Shown here: one piece after another, positions 17,601 to 24,817 of the stretch | Numbering within the stretch: position 1 is the first letter of the stretch | Layout of the letters: every line of letters begins with the position of its first letter | Source of the DNA: a virus | IMG/VR virus record: IMGVR_UViG_3300009182_000114 | Span: 1 to 44,031 of that record | DNA: 44,031 nt | Direction: 5' to 3' (one strand) | Translations under genes and position numbers: made by a program | Notes under the pieces: model-generated | The model's input: the letters and a program-made list of their open reading frames with translations, nothing else | What the model was told of the DNA's origin: nothing | Database searches by the model: none

Positions 17601-18655
17601 GCGTTGTTAATGCCCTTGCCTGCAGACTTGTTTCCAGGGTTATAAACCTCTACGATGTAGTTATCATCAGACTTAAATATCTTGTCTGGTCCAGTATCTT
17701 GTCCGGTGTTATCCTCAACAAGATCCCATCCGTCTGGAGAATTTTTAGGTTTTAGATCTGAGAACTCTACTGCCTTAACGCCAGATGGAAGTTGAACGTT
17801 TGACTCGTGATCCTTAACTGCGCCTGATGGAAGAATTGCCTTAATGGCCTCTGTCTTGCTTGTAGGGATATCATATAGTCCGTCAGGAATTCCTTCAACT
17901 CCATGAAGCTCGACGGTATAGTCTCCGGGGTTTGATGAGTTGCCAGAAAATCTTCCAACGACGCTGTGAATTGCGCCATCAAGCATACGCATGAAGAACT
18001 GTAGTCCTCCGCCTTCCTCAGCAAATCGGCCTTTACGGTCACGACGCTGTAGACGAGCGCGAAGAGAACGAGACGCGGAGTCGTTTCCAGCAGCGATGAG
18101 AGCTGAAACAGAGGTGTCAACGCGAAGTTCCTGTGGGATAAGTCCAGCGGTTAAGGCTTGAACACGAGAGAAAGCATGAAGACGCTCTACTGAGTATAAA
18201 GGCTGAGAATAAGCAGACGCAACAAGTTCCTTTACTGATTCATCAATGCGAGGATCCGCTGCGACCCAGCGCGCCTGTGCTTCACGCATTGAGAAGTTCG
18301 TCATGAAGTGTGAGCGCGATGAAAGCGGGTGACCTACAGGAAGAAGATCAGTGTGCTCGTTCTTGCCGTTGATGTGCTCACCATTATGAGCTAGAGAAAG
18401 AAATGACGCAACCTCGCGGTACGCTGAGAAAAATCGTGTTTCATTTGAGAGAGAAGCTGTCTTGTTGAGAGAACGTGACGCGACTGTAAACGCGGACTTA
18501 ATTGAAACCTGGCGTTCAACGCCAACCTTGGCGTTTTCAGACTCGACGAGGGACGTAATTGACGCGCGAAGACTCTGTGAACTCTTAGGTTTTATCCTTG
18601 GAGATATCGCCTCTCGTTCCTGCGCTGCAACTAGTCTGCTTATAAGTGAGTCCAC
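11630..18655 (-). CDS. 2341-aa head-associated protein with two ART-like domains and a kinase-like domain
   Basis: GTG start at 18655 with AGGA 7 bases upstream. N-terminal ~220 residues: helical segment with a DLLPVGHPLSS motif shared with the next upstream gene, ending in RDRKGRF. Residues ~1050-1150: VIP2-type ADP-ribosyltransferase signature (LYRGIEL Arg, GGFVSIDPRSFS in place of STS, EDEREHVV as the ExE). Residues ~1310-1500: kinase-like fold of HipA or PI3/4K type (AYIKTP Lys, WLANWDVAGLAFDNV, VRVDPGGAL). Two KOW-like modules at ~1585-1620 and ~1815-1840. C-terminus ~2170-2341: a second ART-like domain (LLSTTTRWSEGIG, YEVMFKHRIAWEDLDVVV). Low-complexity Pro/Ala/Glu linkers join the modules. 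Possibly packaged and ejected with DNA to modify host proteins (inference); enzymatic activity is unproven. Confidence 0.75.
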   Translation of the reverse strand: MDSLISRLVAAQEREAISPRIKPKSSQSLRASITSLVESENAKVGVERQVSIKSAFTVASRSLNKTASLSNETRFFSAYREVASFLSLAHNGEHINGKNEHTDLLPVGHPLSSRSHFMTNFSMREAQARWVAADPRIDESVKELVASAYSQPLYSVERLHAFSRVQALTAGLIPQELRVDTSVSALIAAGNDSASRSLRARLQRRDRKGRFAEEGGGLQFFMRMLDGAIHSVVGRFSGNSSNPGDYTVELHGVEGIPDGLYDIPTSKTEAIKAILPSGAVKDHESNVQLPSGVKAVEFSDLKPKNSPDGWDLVEDNTGQDTGPDKIFKSDDNYIVEVYNPGNKSAGKGINNAFKQNTKYSTSDPDLKDSSPVVKNIDGQAVGEATTPAEKATAPKLNGKSPTYILSRMNPFTGKKDAVVSIMQTWSDTQDYAEKDQDKFDKAMPEYQKAHDEQQALIKTQGDKEKAAVEAKQAQRESNKKVIAEINENHATNKDVNGNDLPEGWTGSSKDLLYASLHNDLAKDKHHFVEYNKRVSDEPPVSLPAKLSDDGSISFDGNVYKSWDEVEAAIPDAYNKEMLKRRESTKKTLAAYADQYDFNNEDIAKLIDSGATREEVRQYLKDNYPKYAADSEDKSNMGPMPDFPSKAEKEQENRLYAINSATFNLMPENKNNPPKEKEPIATLPEEPATPTAPTEEPATSADKSFTDWTVPNNAYKLQTKYEYEPQGRVDEDSSDFTDDPKVIANKFTQDELAGALTEALIGKKDFAAMFKQELDTIGEDDEEAPAKKSKPGPKPKPVEIKNVASGAGALDFKAGEEYVPAEAIYEALKEKGVDADRLVAEIYDSALGENKNTSALKGDNKQEQINAQSPSVLFDDLSVDKGILELHSKLATPSVAITSVAMMSDAKDSGDEQNKSLTSVGDSLKAINEAGNYEGYKSLLTDHIDKAFSDNPDDQQAFRAMWGLLTALDGGTADFNDGDSDFGYAIDMAIRKHNGTSSDEDVVAFVKKWGTFDELIASKLYVAQGKEDINSPDSLAGSYFKLMNYLGTDNQKTLYRGIELNVDSESLESYTTQGGFVSIDPRSFSDDRIQAEKYSRNWNADSDKASVIIQVKPGQATAFDATNTSMYEDEREHVVWGDYTVTKVKVTEEKNGKTVYGVTLEKLSQRDAVLNAYRSNSDKFLLQNKAVELPEGYHVPDPDKYLPANAEGDVVTDDPLSIARDYASEDLVEVFRAGIEDGSGTAQLKFDEEHTSSIPIEAIRDALQIQGVDTNEILDDIANTEPGAHAVADENPPVADSLSDSPVTDLANEIAAEYDLAPYKKVGGQKGSNEGGTYEDPEGNQAYIKTPKSELHAQNEVLASALYRALDVPAAEMYMGSGEDGALKVYSPMVPGAQEDLQSKLKDKEYLAKLQDGFAVDAWLANWDVAGLAFDNVVTDENGDPVRVDPGGALLFRAMGAPKGKLFGDKVTELDTLRDSKMNPQSSAIFGSMTEEQQKESARRLLNISNEEIGTLVHSVISDPETASNLTTTLEARRYDILDRYGLLAEDTSTIVDNAKIEEPNTISDTVSTPTPETTGEKVYTTSDGVNITVGMKVKHNKTGDVGTVVKFDNGNASYVYVQGDGETKPKVKSTKQLSSLPGGGGEEVSPVPKAPTAPEETPAPAAPKDIAPEAPAQPESKTEPAAPEEPQASSETLDTVREADIANLISGIMGNDNYYQKDGFTFFGPNQGPGQKTEGISVYKGSWEPGDKQIAEISAEGGVDWTSKEDAVASSADLQKALTPDIETPPEGIPAAPEGTMTITDASGNEVYQGIEITDKKGAKGTIIKVNAENYALVQFEDGSKGWRSAKTVSATGAVNNDGLPKLSKTKGSKKATGAGVAPIIVSEPSDWSKSDFNNIPSLADAVSKVTDTSEKANGIKGASAVVDSDSIEDLDLRVMHVKDAEGVDGFLYKFKLTSWAANDLIASFLKNSKEENEKNGVMSEQFKILRIDVGSDGVGQINPEKAGHTSNSGLTWVVRTKDGITIRINRANKDATNKFSSNYYEKAPRAFHNTVNIQAPATATPDQIAEALSLAGVTANRPATQADIQVLIENRLMSIFDAKTDANTNPKGNLREQSLARIKDKWGITPEDVQVVPGASGRVELRLSPEGAQKIWEATGKPAAIQHNLSMYTGETPGATYQDKEVNWLVALFSTPQGGLLSTTTRWSEGIGTNGMSSQSDVPTGGADYVFTKPVANASAKEYGVSGSAPALYFDPLKLYERLDFYANQHDAYGKRTPNKDVISAAKVGAYEVMFKHRIAWEDLDVVVMRSDIRDAVITKLTAMGITTLGGRPLDQVIVVGKKA

Positions 18656-18664
18656 GTGAGTGTC

Positions 18665-19258
18665 CTATCGTAGATTCTTTGGAAGAAGGTCTGAGTCTTT
18701 ACTTTTATCTAAGGCGGAAGCTAGAACGGCCGCGCGGTCAAACGGAGACTCGTTGTCGCGTACTCCACGCATCCACGCTGCACGTAGTGCAGGAATTCCT
18801 TCATAGCTTAACGTTGAAAGCTCTGCCATAGCGACTAGTGCATGCTCCGGAGATTCGTAGTCTTCCTCAGATAGAAGTTCAGCAAAGATATCATTGTCTT
18901 CACTGTTAAACTCTACAGAGGCACTTGCCTTAGATGATTTTGGATGTCCGTGAGGCAGTAGATCGTTATCCTGCACATAGTTAGAGTTAGCAGGACGCCC
19001 TGTGCGAAGGAGACGTAGAAATGCATTAACGCGAGCCATTGCCCACTGATTGCGATCTGTTCCTAGTCGATGAGAACTAGAGTACGCACCTGCACCACGA
19101 CGGTACACGGCCTTAAGCATTCCAAGAGTTGCCTTGCGCCCGTCGGACGCCTTGGCATTATGCTCTTGAACTTTGTTCTTAAGGGTAGCGGTTACCTCAG
19201 CGCTAAAGTTAATCTTGTTTTTAGCGCTGGATGCAGGACGTACACCAGTCGAGGTCAT
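18665..19258 (-). CDS. head-module protein with GAGAYSSSHR / DLLPxGHP domain
   Basis: 197 aa. Residues ~50-120 (YRRGAGAYSSSHRLG, NQWAMARVNAFLRLLRTGRP, DNDLLPHGHPKSSK) form a domain common in actinophage head modules and in some bacterial prophages; its function is unknown to me. The C-terminal half is helical, with Ala-rich segments. The start is 7 bases after the Dps-like stop, with only a weak Shine-Dalgarno, so it is probably coupled. The DLLP-GHP motif recurs in the N-terminus of the downstream 2341-aa protein. Confidence 0.68.
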   Translation of the reverse strand: MTSTGVRPASSAKNKINFSAEVTATLKNKVQEHNAKASDGRKATLGMLKAVYRRGAGAYSSSHRLGTDRNQWAMARVNAFLRLLRTGRPANSNYVQDNDLLPHGHPKSSKASASVEFNSEDNDIFAELLSEEDYESPEHALVAMAELSTLSYEGIPALRAAWMRGVRDNESPFDRAAVLASALDKSKDSDLLPKNLR

Positions 19259-19264
19259 CTTTAA

Positions 19265-19831
19265 TTATTTCTCGTCGTCAGAGTTTCCGTCAAGACCGAG
19301 AGTTGAGCGAAGCTGCCATTGCCACTTCTGATGCATTTCAATGCGCGCAGCAAGGAAGTTACAAGCACCTTGCTGGTTGATAGCGTTACACGCATCAAAC
19401 GCAGCCATAAGGTCAGCGATGGTTACCTTGTTAATTGCATAAAGGTTCTTTGATAGACTGATCGGGTCAAACGCGTCACCCTCTGTGTCAGGAACGTTTG
19501 TTGCGTCAGCGATGTCTGAAAGATTCATTGGAGCATCAAAGCCAAACTTACGAACGATCTCTGCAAGATCATCAACTGACTCAAAAACGTCTTGATAGAT
19601 ATCACCAAAGAACTCGTGGAACTGGGCAAAGTCTTCACCGCGAACGTTCCAGTGTGAGCCGTGCGCCTCAAAGTACATGGTAAAGGCATCTGCCATTGCA
19701 ACGTAGACTGCCTTTGCAGCTGAAGGTTTATCAGTGGCGGGCATCATCATTCCTGTTTCTTCAGTAGCTTCTGGCATCATGATGATGTCGTCGCCACCCA
19801 TATCGTCTTGCATATCCATTGGACTTGACAT
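19265..19831 (-). CDS. Dps/ferritin-like protein
   Basis: 188 aa, with a Met/Asp-rich N-terminal extension of ~35 residues and then a Dps core. The ferroxidase pattern is intact: HGSHWNVRGEDFAQFHEFFG supplies two His, and SVDDLAEIVRKFG supplies Asp and Glu, as in bacterial Dps. Dps proteins form 12-subunit shells that oxidise iron and can coat DNA. The gene lies between portal and head proteins with 2-base and 6-base gaps, so it is expressed with the virion genes. ATG at 19831 has AAGGAG 8 bases upstream. The setting suggests a virion or DNA-packaging role rather than simple stress defence (inference). The acidic Met-rich tail is unusual. Confidence 0.87.
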   Translation of the reverse strand: MSSPMDMQDDMGGDDIIMMPEATEETGMMMPATDKPSAAKAVYVAMADAFTMYFEAHGSHWNVRGEDFAQFHEFFGDIYQDVFESVDDLAEIVRKFGFDAPMNLSDIADATNVPDTEGDAFDPISLSKNLYAINKVTIADLMAAFDACNAINQQGACNFLAARIEMHQKWQWQLRSTLGLDGNSDDEK

Positions 19832-19833
19832 TA

Positions 19834-21603
19834 TTATTTCTCCTTAGTTATTTCTGAAACTGGCTCAGCGATAGGCGCTGGAGTTTCTTCTGCCGGTGCA
19901 GTTGTTGTTGGGGTTTCTTCAGCGGGAGCTGGAGTTGCCTCAGGTGTTGGTGCTGTGTCTGCTGAAGGACCCTTAAGCAAACGCTCCATCTCAGGAGAGA
20001 TTGGAGCTACTGAGGCAGCCTGTTGTGCCATGCGGGTTGCATGCATAACATCTGGCGCAACTGCACCAAGCATTGACTCAGTAAGATCAGGTGAGATAGC
20101 GCCCTTCTCAATGAGAAGACGAAGTGCTAGCTCTGTAGGTGATGGAGCGTCAGCCTCGGAGAATCCGTGAGCGCGACGCCATGAATCGAACGATACTGCC
20201 ATACGGTCAAAGCCAGAGTCAGCGTCAGCTGCACGGTCATTACGTGTTGCAACCTGTGATGCATCAAACCAAATTGTGATGCGCTCAACGTCAACTGGGT
20301 TGAATCCGTTAGCAAGAAGATAAGGGCGTAGATAAACTACTGTAATTGAATCACAGATAAGAAGAAGTAGTGGCTCAATGTGTGCCTTGTATAGAGCTTC
20401 ATCAATCTGCAGCGCGTTCGAGTACTTAACGTTAGCAAGACCCGTTACTACATCCTTAGGAACATCTAGGCCCTGAAGGATACGTTCAAGTACGCGATCT
20501 GCACGTTGTGCAAGCGCAGGGTCAAACGAACGTTCAAACTTAAATTGTTTGATCTTGTCGCCAAGCTCTGCAGGTCCACGAATAACAAGAGGTACGACAG
20601 CGGATGCGGATTCCTCGTCGCGAATTGGAGTTGTCATTGCATCGATGAGTTGATCCTCAAACTCGTCGGCTGACTCCTCGGGAGTAATGCCTTCGTTTGT
20701 TAGATCTGCGTCATCACCATATGGATAATCTGGATCTGGAGAGGCAGCAACAGAAAGTCCGTCTGGCAAGTACAGTGCACCCGCGTTTAGACGCGAGCGT
20801 GCAGTTGCACGGAACGTTCTGTTGAGGAGAAGTAGCTCTGCGCAAAGATCAAGAAGTCCACGTAACGAAGAGTCAGACTCTTCAGAGTAGCGTGGGTGCG
20901 ATTTCCAGATGCGACCAATGAATGCATTTGGAGGAAGAGGAATTGATCCGTTCTTCTGACCCGAGCCTGCTTGATATTCACGACGTGGGTTAATAACAAA
21001 AGCGCCCTTGGCGTTGATCTGTAACTCATCTACTGAGCGAATATCCCAGGACTCTGGAATGTTATGTCCGATACGCTCCGGAACTTGAATTAGATAACAC
21101 TCGCCCGCAACGCAAAGGTTAAGAGCTGCATCGCGAAGAAGACCAGCCTGTCCGCCGTATGCGGAGTCAAGACGTGTTAGTGCACGCTCTGCGGCGGACG
21201 CAAGACGTGCGTCAACCGTGTCAGAGTTACGAATAGGGACTGGTGTCTCCGCTGGATCTTGAACAACCGCAGCGTAGAGACGAATACGAGATACAACAGA
21301 TGCAACTAGGTTAAACGCGTACTTGATCTCACCTATCGCGTCGTAGTACTCCCAAGCTTCAGCTTGCCATGAAGATGAAGATGAGATACGGCGTTGACGG
21401 AAGCGTTCAGCTTCACCTTTGTCGTTAAGGTTTAACTGAACTGCCGCAGCGGTTAAGCCACGTGGGTAATTGTAGACAACTGGGTCTGGAGAAGAATAAT
21501 TTAAGATGCTTGTTACGTTAGCTGAGGAAGAGCGTGTTGCTGCAGCTCTGCGCTGGGCACGGTTCTGTGGTCGATTGTTGTTGTCTCGACTGAATACGGC
21601 CAA
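19834..21603 (-). CDS. portal protein
   Basis: 589 aa. TTG start at 21603 preceded by GAGGAGCTTAAA. The sequence matches actinophage portals: a low-complexity N-terminus, then WEYYDAIGEIKYAFNLVASV (the first conserved helix), PLVIRGPAELGDKIKQFKFE, LERILQGLDVPKDVVTGLANVKYSNA and a polar Pro/Ala/Thr/Glu tail. The portal is the dodecameric DNA entry ring at one capsid vertex. It lies downstream of the terminase and upstream of the Dps-like gene, as expected in head modules. The DVPKDVVTG segment is the signature I rely on most. Confidence 0.9.
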   Translation of the reverse strand: MAVFSRDNNNRPQNRAQRRAAATRSSSANVTSILNYSSPDPVVYNYPRGLTAAAVQLNLNDKGEAERFRQRRISSSSSWQAEAWEYYDAIGEIKYAFNLVASVVSRIRLYAAVVQDPAETPVPIRNSDTVDARLASAAERALTRLDSAYGGQAGLLRDAALNLCVAGECYLIQVPERIGHNIPESWDIRSVDELQINAKGAFVINPRREYQAGSGQKNGSIPLPPNAFIGRIWKSHPRYSEESDSSLRGLLDLCAELLLLNRTFRATARSRLNAGALYLPDGLSVAASPDPDYPYGDDADLTNEGITPEESADEFEDQLIDAMTTPIRDEESASAVVPLVIRGPAELGDKIKQFKFERSFDPALAQRADRVLERILQGLDVPKDVVTGLANVKYSNALQIDEALYKAHIEPLLLLICDSITVVYLRPYLLANGFNPVDVERITIWFDASQVATRNDRAADADSGFDRMAVSFDSWRRAHGFSEADAPSPTELALRLLIEKGAISPDLTESMLGAVAPDVMHATRMAQQAASVAPISPEMERLLKGPSADTAPTPEATPAPAEETPTTTAPAEETPAPIAEPVSEITKEK

Positions 21604-21642
21604 TTTAAGCTCCTCGTCCTTGTTTAACGGAATGGCTAGACA

Positions 21643-21936
21643 CTATCTGTCCATCCATGCAGCTATGATACCAACAACCGCGGAGATCGCCAAGATGGCC
21701 GAAACCGCTATCGTTTGTATTGGTACTATAATATAGGCAATTACAAATAATGATGAGAACCAAAAGCCCATGCACCAGTAACAGGTGATGATGTATCCGA
21801 TGGTTTTATCATACGGGAAGTACCTCCAGACGAGGTCGCGAAACTTATCAGATACCGTGTCCTCGATAACTAGTCGTGACAGACGGTAGGTTGCTAGGGT
21901 AAGCAGTATCAGGTGCGTCATTGAGATGTGTATCAT
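21643..21936 (-). CDS. DUF1360-family small membrane protein
   Basis: 97 aa from ATG at 21936, which overlaps the upstream stop as ATGA and has AAAGGA 8 bases upstream. A longer reading frame reaching 22002 is rejected for that reason. It shows TYRLSRLVIEDTV, then ITCYWCMGFWFS with the family's paired Cys, and two or three hydrophobic segments. DUF1360 proteins are small membrane proteins of unknown function found in phages and Gram-positive bacteria. The gene lies between portal and terminase with two other accessory genes. Confidence 0.78.
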   Translation of the reverse strand: MIHISMTHLILLTLATYRLSRLVIEDTVSDKFRDLVWRYFPYDKTIGYIITCYWCMGFWFSSLFVIAYIIVPIQTIAVSAILAISAVVGIIAAWMDR

Positions 21937-22301
21937 TCTTGTGGGTCCTTTTCTGAGTATACATGGCGGTATGGATTCCAGCTTCTTAGCCGAGATCCGC
22001 AACCGCAGTTGGCGTCATACTTGTAGGCAATCATCTTCCCGTTCTCGGTTATCACGTATGAGTCCTCGTTACGGTCGTTTGATTTGTGAAACTCGGCGTA
22101 GGCTTCACTAAAGATTATCCTTGGCCCATCGCTGTGATCTACGGCTACGATAATCCGGGTGTCGGATACAACAACCCTGGTCTTTGTAACTCCATAGGCA
22201 CCTTCACTGATAGGCGATGATGTCATCATCTGCACCTTCTCATACGTACCCTCAGGAGCAACCGCAACGAACGCGGGAAACAGATCGTGTACAACCTTCA
22301 T
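21933..22301 (-). CDS. 122-aa hypothetical protein with CGCGSRLR motif
   Basis: Beta-rich N-terminal ~95 residues and a C-terminal ANCGCGSRLRSWNPYRH segment. I have seen Cys-Gly-Cys-Gly-x-Arg-Leu-Arg endings of this kind in actinophage accessory proteins, often next to DUF1360 genes, but the function is unknown. ATG at 22301 shares one base with the upstream TAA. Its stop overlaps the next ATG. A tightly coupled three-gene set (this gene, the HTH gene and DUF1360) is implied. Confidence 0.62.
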   Translation of the reverse strand: MKVVHDLFPAFVAVAPEGTYEKVQMMTSSPISEGAYGVTKTRVVVSDTRIIVAVDHSDGPRIIFSEAYAEFHKSNDRNEDSYVITENGKMIAYKYDANCGCGSRLRSWNPYRHVYSEKDPQE

Positions 22302-22816
22302 TATCGTCCTAACCTTCTAGCCATAGCACGGTAGGTAACTACTGCCGCTGCCGCAAGTTCTCGAACTGTCACGTTTTTAGCGTAAAGGTCAAGACAGATC
22401 TGACCAAGCTCAGCGTTTGCGATTGCAGCTGGCGAGTTGTCAAGCATTCCGGAGCGGTAGCGACGCGCTAGAGGAGATAGTTCCTTTATACGTGCTAGTT
22501 GATCTATAGGTATACCAGGACTCTTTGGCTTACGAGGTACGTAGCCTTTTGGTTGAATCTTGATCTTAGGTTTTACAACGGGGGCAAGCAACGGAGAGTA
22601 GTTATGCTCACGTACAACCCACGAACGAACCGTTGAGCGGGGACGTGGAGGACTGAATGCGTTGCCGATGGCCTGTAAGGTCCAGCCTTCGTTATAGAGA
22701 TCTCTAATGCGCGTGTATAGCGAGTCCTCGGTTAGTGAAGATAGAAGACTTATTTCAGAGATAGGAAGTGGCTGCTTACGAGCGAAGCGGCGCTTGGTTT
22801 CCATAAGGTACACCAT
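22301..22816 (-). CDS. HTH DNA-binding protein, paralogue of the terminase-proximal HTH gene
   Basis: 171 aa. Two helix-turn-helix-like segments: near residue 40 (YNEGWTLQAIGNAFSPPRPRS) and at the C-terminus (NVTVRELAAAAVVTYRAMAR). Between them is ARIKELSPLARRYRSG, which aligns with LTRLLELQPLAQQVRSYGK of the 190-aa protein at 24,245-24,817. The two are therefore probably duplicates flanking the large terminase. The start is uncertain: ATG at 22816 or 22804, neither with a clear Shine-Dalgarno. It may be a transcription regulator or a second small-terminase-like protein. Confidence 0.6.
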   Translation of the reverse strand: MVYLMETKRRFARKQPLPISEISLLSSLTEDSLYTRIRDLYNEGWTLQAIGNAFSPPRPRSTVRSWVVREHNYSPLLAPVVKPKIKIQPKGYVPRKPKSPGIPIDQLARIKELSPLARRYRSGMLDNSPAAIANAELGQICLDLYAKNVTVRELAAAAVVTYRAMARRLGR

Positions 22817-22842
22817 AACATGATGTGTACAACTTTTATGCT

Positions 22843-24237
22843 TTAGCGAACCTTAAATACCGTAGAACGAAGAGAGGGGATGCGCCGATTTGAGTGAGAC
22901 TTGGCGGTGATGTGTCCACCAACAAATCCTGCAGGAGGTTTGATGAGGAGCGCGGTTAGCGCGTGAACTAAAGCGTCAACGCGGTCAGGAGACTTACCTT
23001 CACCTGGAATCCAGCTCATCATTTGAGATTCAAGATCAGCTAGGTAGCCGATGTGGTGAACACGTCCTTGCTCGTATGCAAGGGTGATAGGCTCCGCACG
23101 TAATTGCTTTCCAACCTTAGAGTGAACCTCTAAAACCTTTACGCTTGGGTCAATCGTGTTAATTGCATTGCGAACGAGCGCACCGCCTTGGTTTACCTCG
23201 GCAATAACTGGGCAACCCCACTTGCGTGCCATCTCGACAACGCGGTTAGCCCAAACGTCTGGGGAGCCAAGAATTGATGCGTCCTCAAGTACCCAGGACT
23301 GCCTCTTGTAAAGATCTCGCTCGCCGGTTGATGCAACAACAACGATACCGCACTCGTCTCGTGGATTTTCAGCGACCGATGGGTCAACGCCGATGCAGCG
23401 TAGAGGTGTTCCTCCAGGAAGAGCGCCCTGGCGATTTCGTTCAATAAGTTCCTCGGTCCAGAGAGCGCCTTCAACCTGATCTAGCATCTCGCCGTAAAGT
23501 TCCTGCTGCGCTAGGCGCGTTCCCTCGTAGACGCCCTTGATTGCGTCAAGGTACGCGGCTGAGAGGTTTCCGGAGTTGTCCATAGTTGAACCACGGGTAA
23601 TGATTACCTTGCCGGTCTTTTCAGCCTCGGCCATAAGCGCGTAGAGAAGAGGAACTCTCTTAGGAGTCGTCGTAACCACGATCTTTGGGTTAAGTCCAAG
23701 ACGAGTACCAACACGTAGGTTATCAAACGCTGTCATACCTGCCGCGTCGGGAGTCTGCCTCCAGGCGGCAACCTCGTCACCCCAGGCGTGCGTGAATTGA
23801 GGACCACGGAGTGAATCAGGTTCATCCGCGGTAAAACATGTGGCGGTGTTTCCGTTAGGCCAGGTTAGTCTTCGCTTTGACGGTTCGTATAGTGGGCGCT
23901 CGCTTGGAGGCGTCACGTTAATAATTCCGGACTCACCTTCAACGATAACGTCACGAACGTCAGCTGCGGTACGAGCAACGAGCGCAAAGCGTCTCTGTCC
24001 GGTGTTCGTGTACTTCGCAGTCTCGCGAACCCACTCAGCTGCCGTGCGTGTTTTACCAGCACCGCGACCGGCGATGTACGCCCAGATATTCCAGTCATCA
24101 GGCGTAGGAGCCTGTTGTTCAGGACGTCCCCACAGCGACCAGTCAAATAGAATTTGGTCTGGATCCATACCTTCAAGTACGGCTGCACGTTCCTCGTCAC
24201 TGAGAAGCGCGAGTTGCTCCATGATGCTCTTTGCCAT
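22843..24237 (-). CDS. terL: terminase large subunit
   Basis: 464 aa. ATPase domain: Walker A at AYIAGRGAGKTRTAAEWV (residues ~51-68), Walker B around THAWGDEVAAW, and coupling motif VVTTTPKR. Nuclease domain: first acidic residue in CIGVDPSVAENPRDECG, second in VIAEVNQGGA, third in SPDRVDALVHALTALL. These are the catalytic Asp/Glu positions of an RNase H-like headful or cohesive-end nuclease. The enzyme packages phage DNA through the portal. ATG at 24237 has AAGGA 11 bases upstream, lying within the end of the preceding HTH gene. Confidence 0.95.
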   Translation of the reverse strand: MAKSIMEQLALLSDEERAAVLEGMDPDQILFDWSLWGRPEQQAPTPDDWNIWAYIAGRGAGKTRTAAEWVRETAKYTNTGQRRFALVARTAADVRDVIVEGESGIINVTPPSERPLYEPSKRRLTWPNGNTATCFTADEPDSLRGPQFTHAWGDEVAAWRQTPDAAGMTAFDNLRVGTRLGLNPKIVVTTTPKRVPLLYALMAEAEKTGKVIITRGSTMDNSGNLSAAYLDAIKGVYEGTRLAQQELYGEMLDQVEGALWTEELIERNRQGALPGGTPLRCIGVDPSVAENPRDECGIVVVASTGERDLYKRQSWVLEDASILGSPDVWANRVVEMARKWGCPVIAEVNQGGALVRNAINTIDPSVKVLEVHSKVGKQLRAEPITLAYEQGRVHHIGYLADLESQMMSWIPGEGKSPDRVDALVHALTALLIKPPAGFVGGHITAKSHSNRRIPSLRSTVFKVR

Positions 24238-24244
24238 GAATAAA

Positions 24245-24817
24245 TTATTCCTTATTTAGTGGAAAGCGATTTTCCTCAAAGATGGGAGTGTAGGCGCGAG
24301 ATGCTCCGCCGCCTGGCTTGTATCCGTAGCGTGCAAGTCTAAAACGAAGAGCGCCGTGCGTAACACCTAGACGCTTAGCAAGACGGTACAGGGTTACGTT
24401 TTCAACGGTGTGAGCGTAGTGAAGTAGATACGTATACTCCTCAGCCTCCTTGCGAAATGACTTGCCGTATGAGCGAACCTGTTGAGCTAGAGGTTGAAGC
24501 TCTAGTAGACGTGTAAGAGTCTCGGGGGTTGGCTCGATGAACTCGCGCTTAGGTTTAGCACCTTCAACGAGTGGAGGCTCGGGAATATCAAATCCTGCAC
24601 CTGCAACTCTGAGCGCCTCGGTAAACTTAGTGGCATTACAGATCTGGCGAATTCTCTCACGGGAAAGGCCAACCATCTGTCCGATGGAATCAAGTGTCCA
24701 ACCTCTTTCACGGAGGGCCTTGATGTATGCGTCGCGGTCTTCGTCATCCTTCAGCGCGGTGAAAGTTTCACGCACGGAGTCAGGAAGTACATGATGAATC
24801 TTCTTATATTTTGCCAT
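24245..24817 (-). CDS. HTH protein upstream of terL, candidate small terminase, leaderless
   Basis: 190 aa with a sigma-region-4-like HTH (ALRERGWTLDSIGQMVGLSR, then ERIRQICN) near residues 35-65. A second HTH (NVTLYRLAKRLGVTHGALRF) lies near the C-terminus. The position immediately before the large terminase and the DNA-binding fold fit a small terminase subunit; a regulator of the divergent pair is the alternative. ATG at 24817 lies 6 bases after an extended -10 (TGATATAAT), so the mRNA is predicted to start at the start codon. There is no Shine-Dalgarno. Confidence 0.66.
   Translation of the reverse strand: MAKYKKIHHVLPDSVRETFTALKDDEDRDAYIKALRERGWTLDSIGQMVGLSRERIRQICNATKFTEALRVAGAGFDIPEPPLVEGAKPKREFIEPTPETLTRLLELQPLAQQVRSYGKSFRKEAEEYTYLLHYAHTVENVTLYRLAKRLGVTHGALRFRLARYGYKPGGGASRAYTPIFEENRFPLNKE

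Noticed and set aside
19070-19264. Plus-strand frame opposite the 197-aa head protein
   Set aside because: No initiation signals and opposite a conserved domain.
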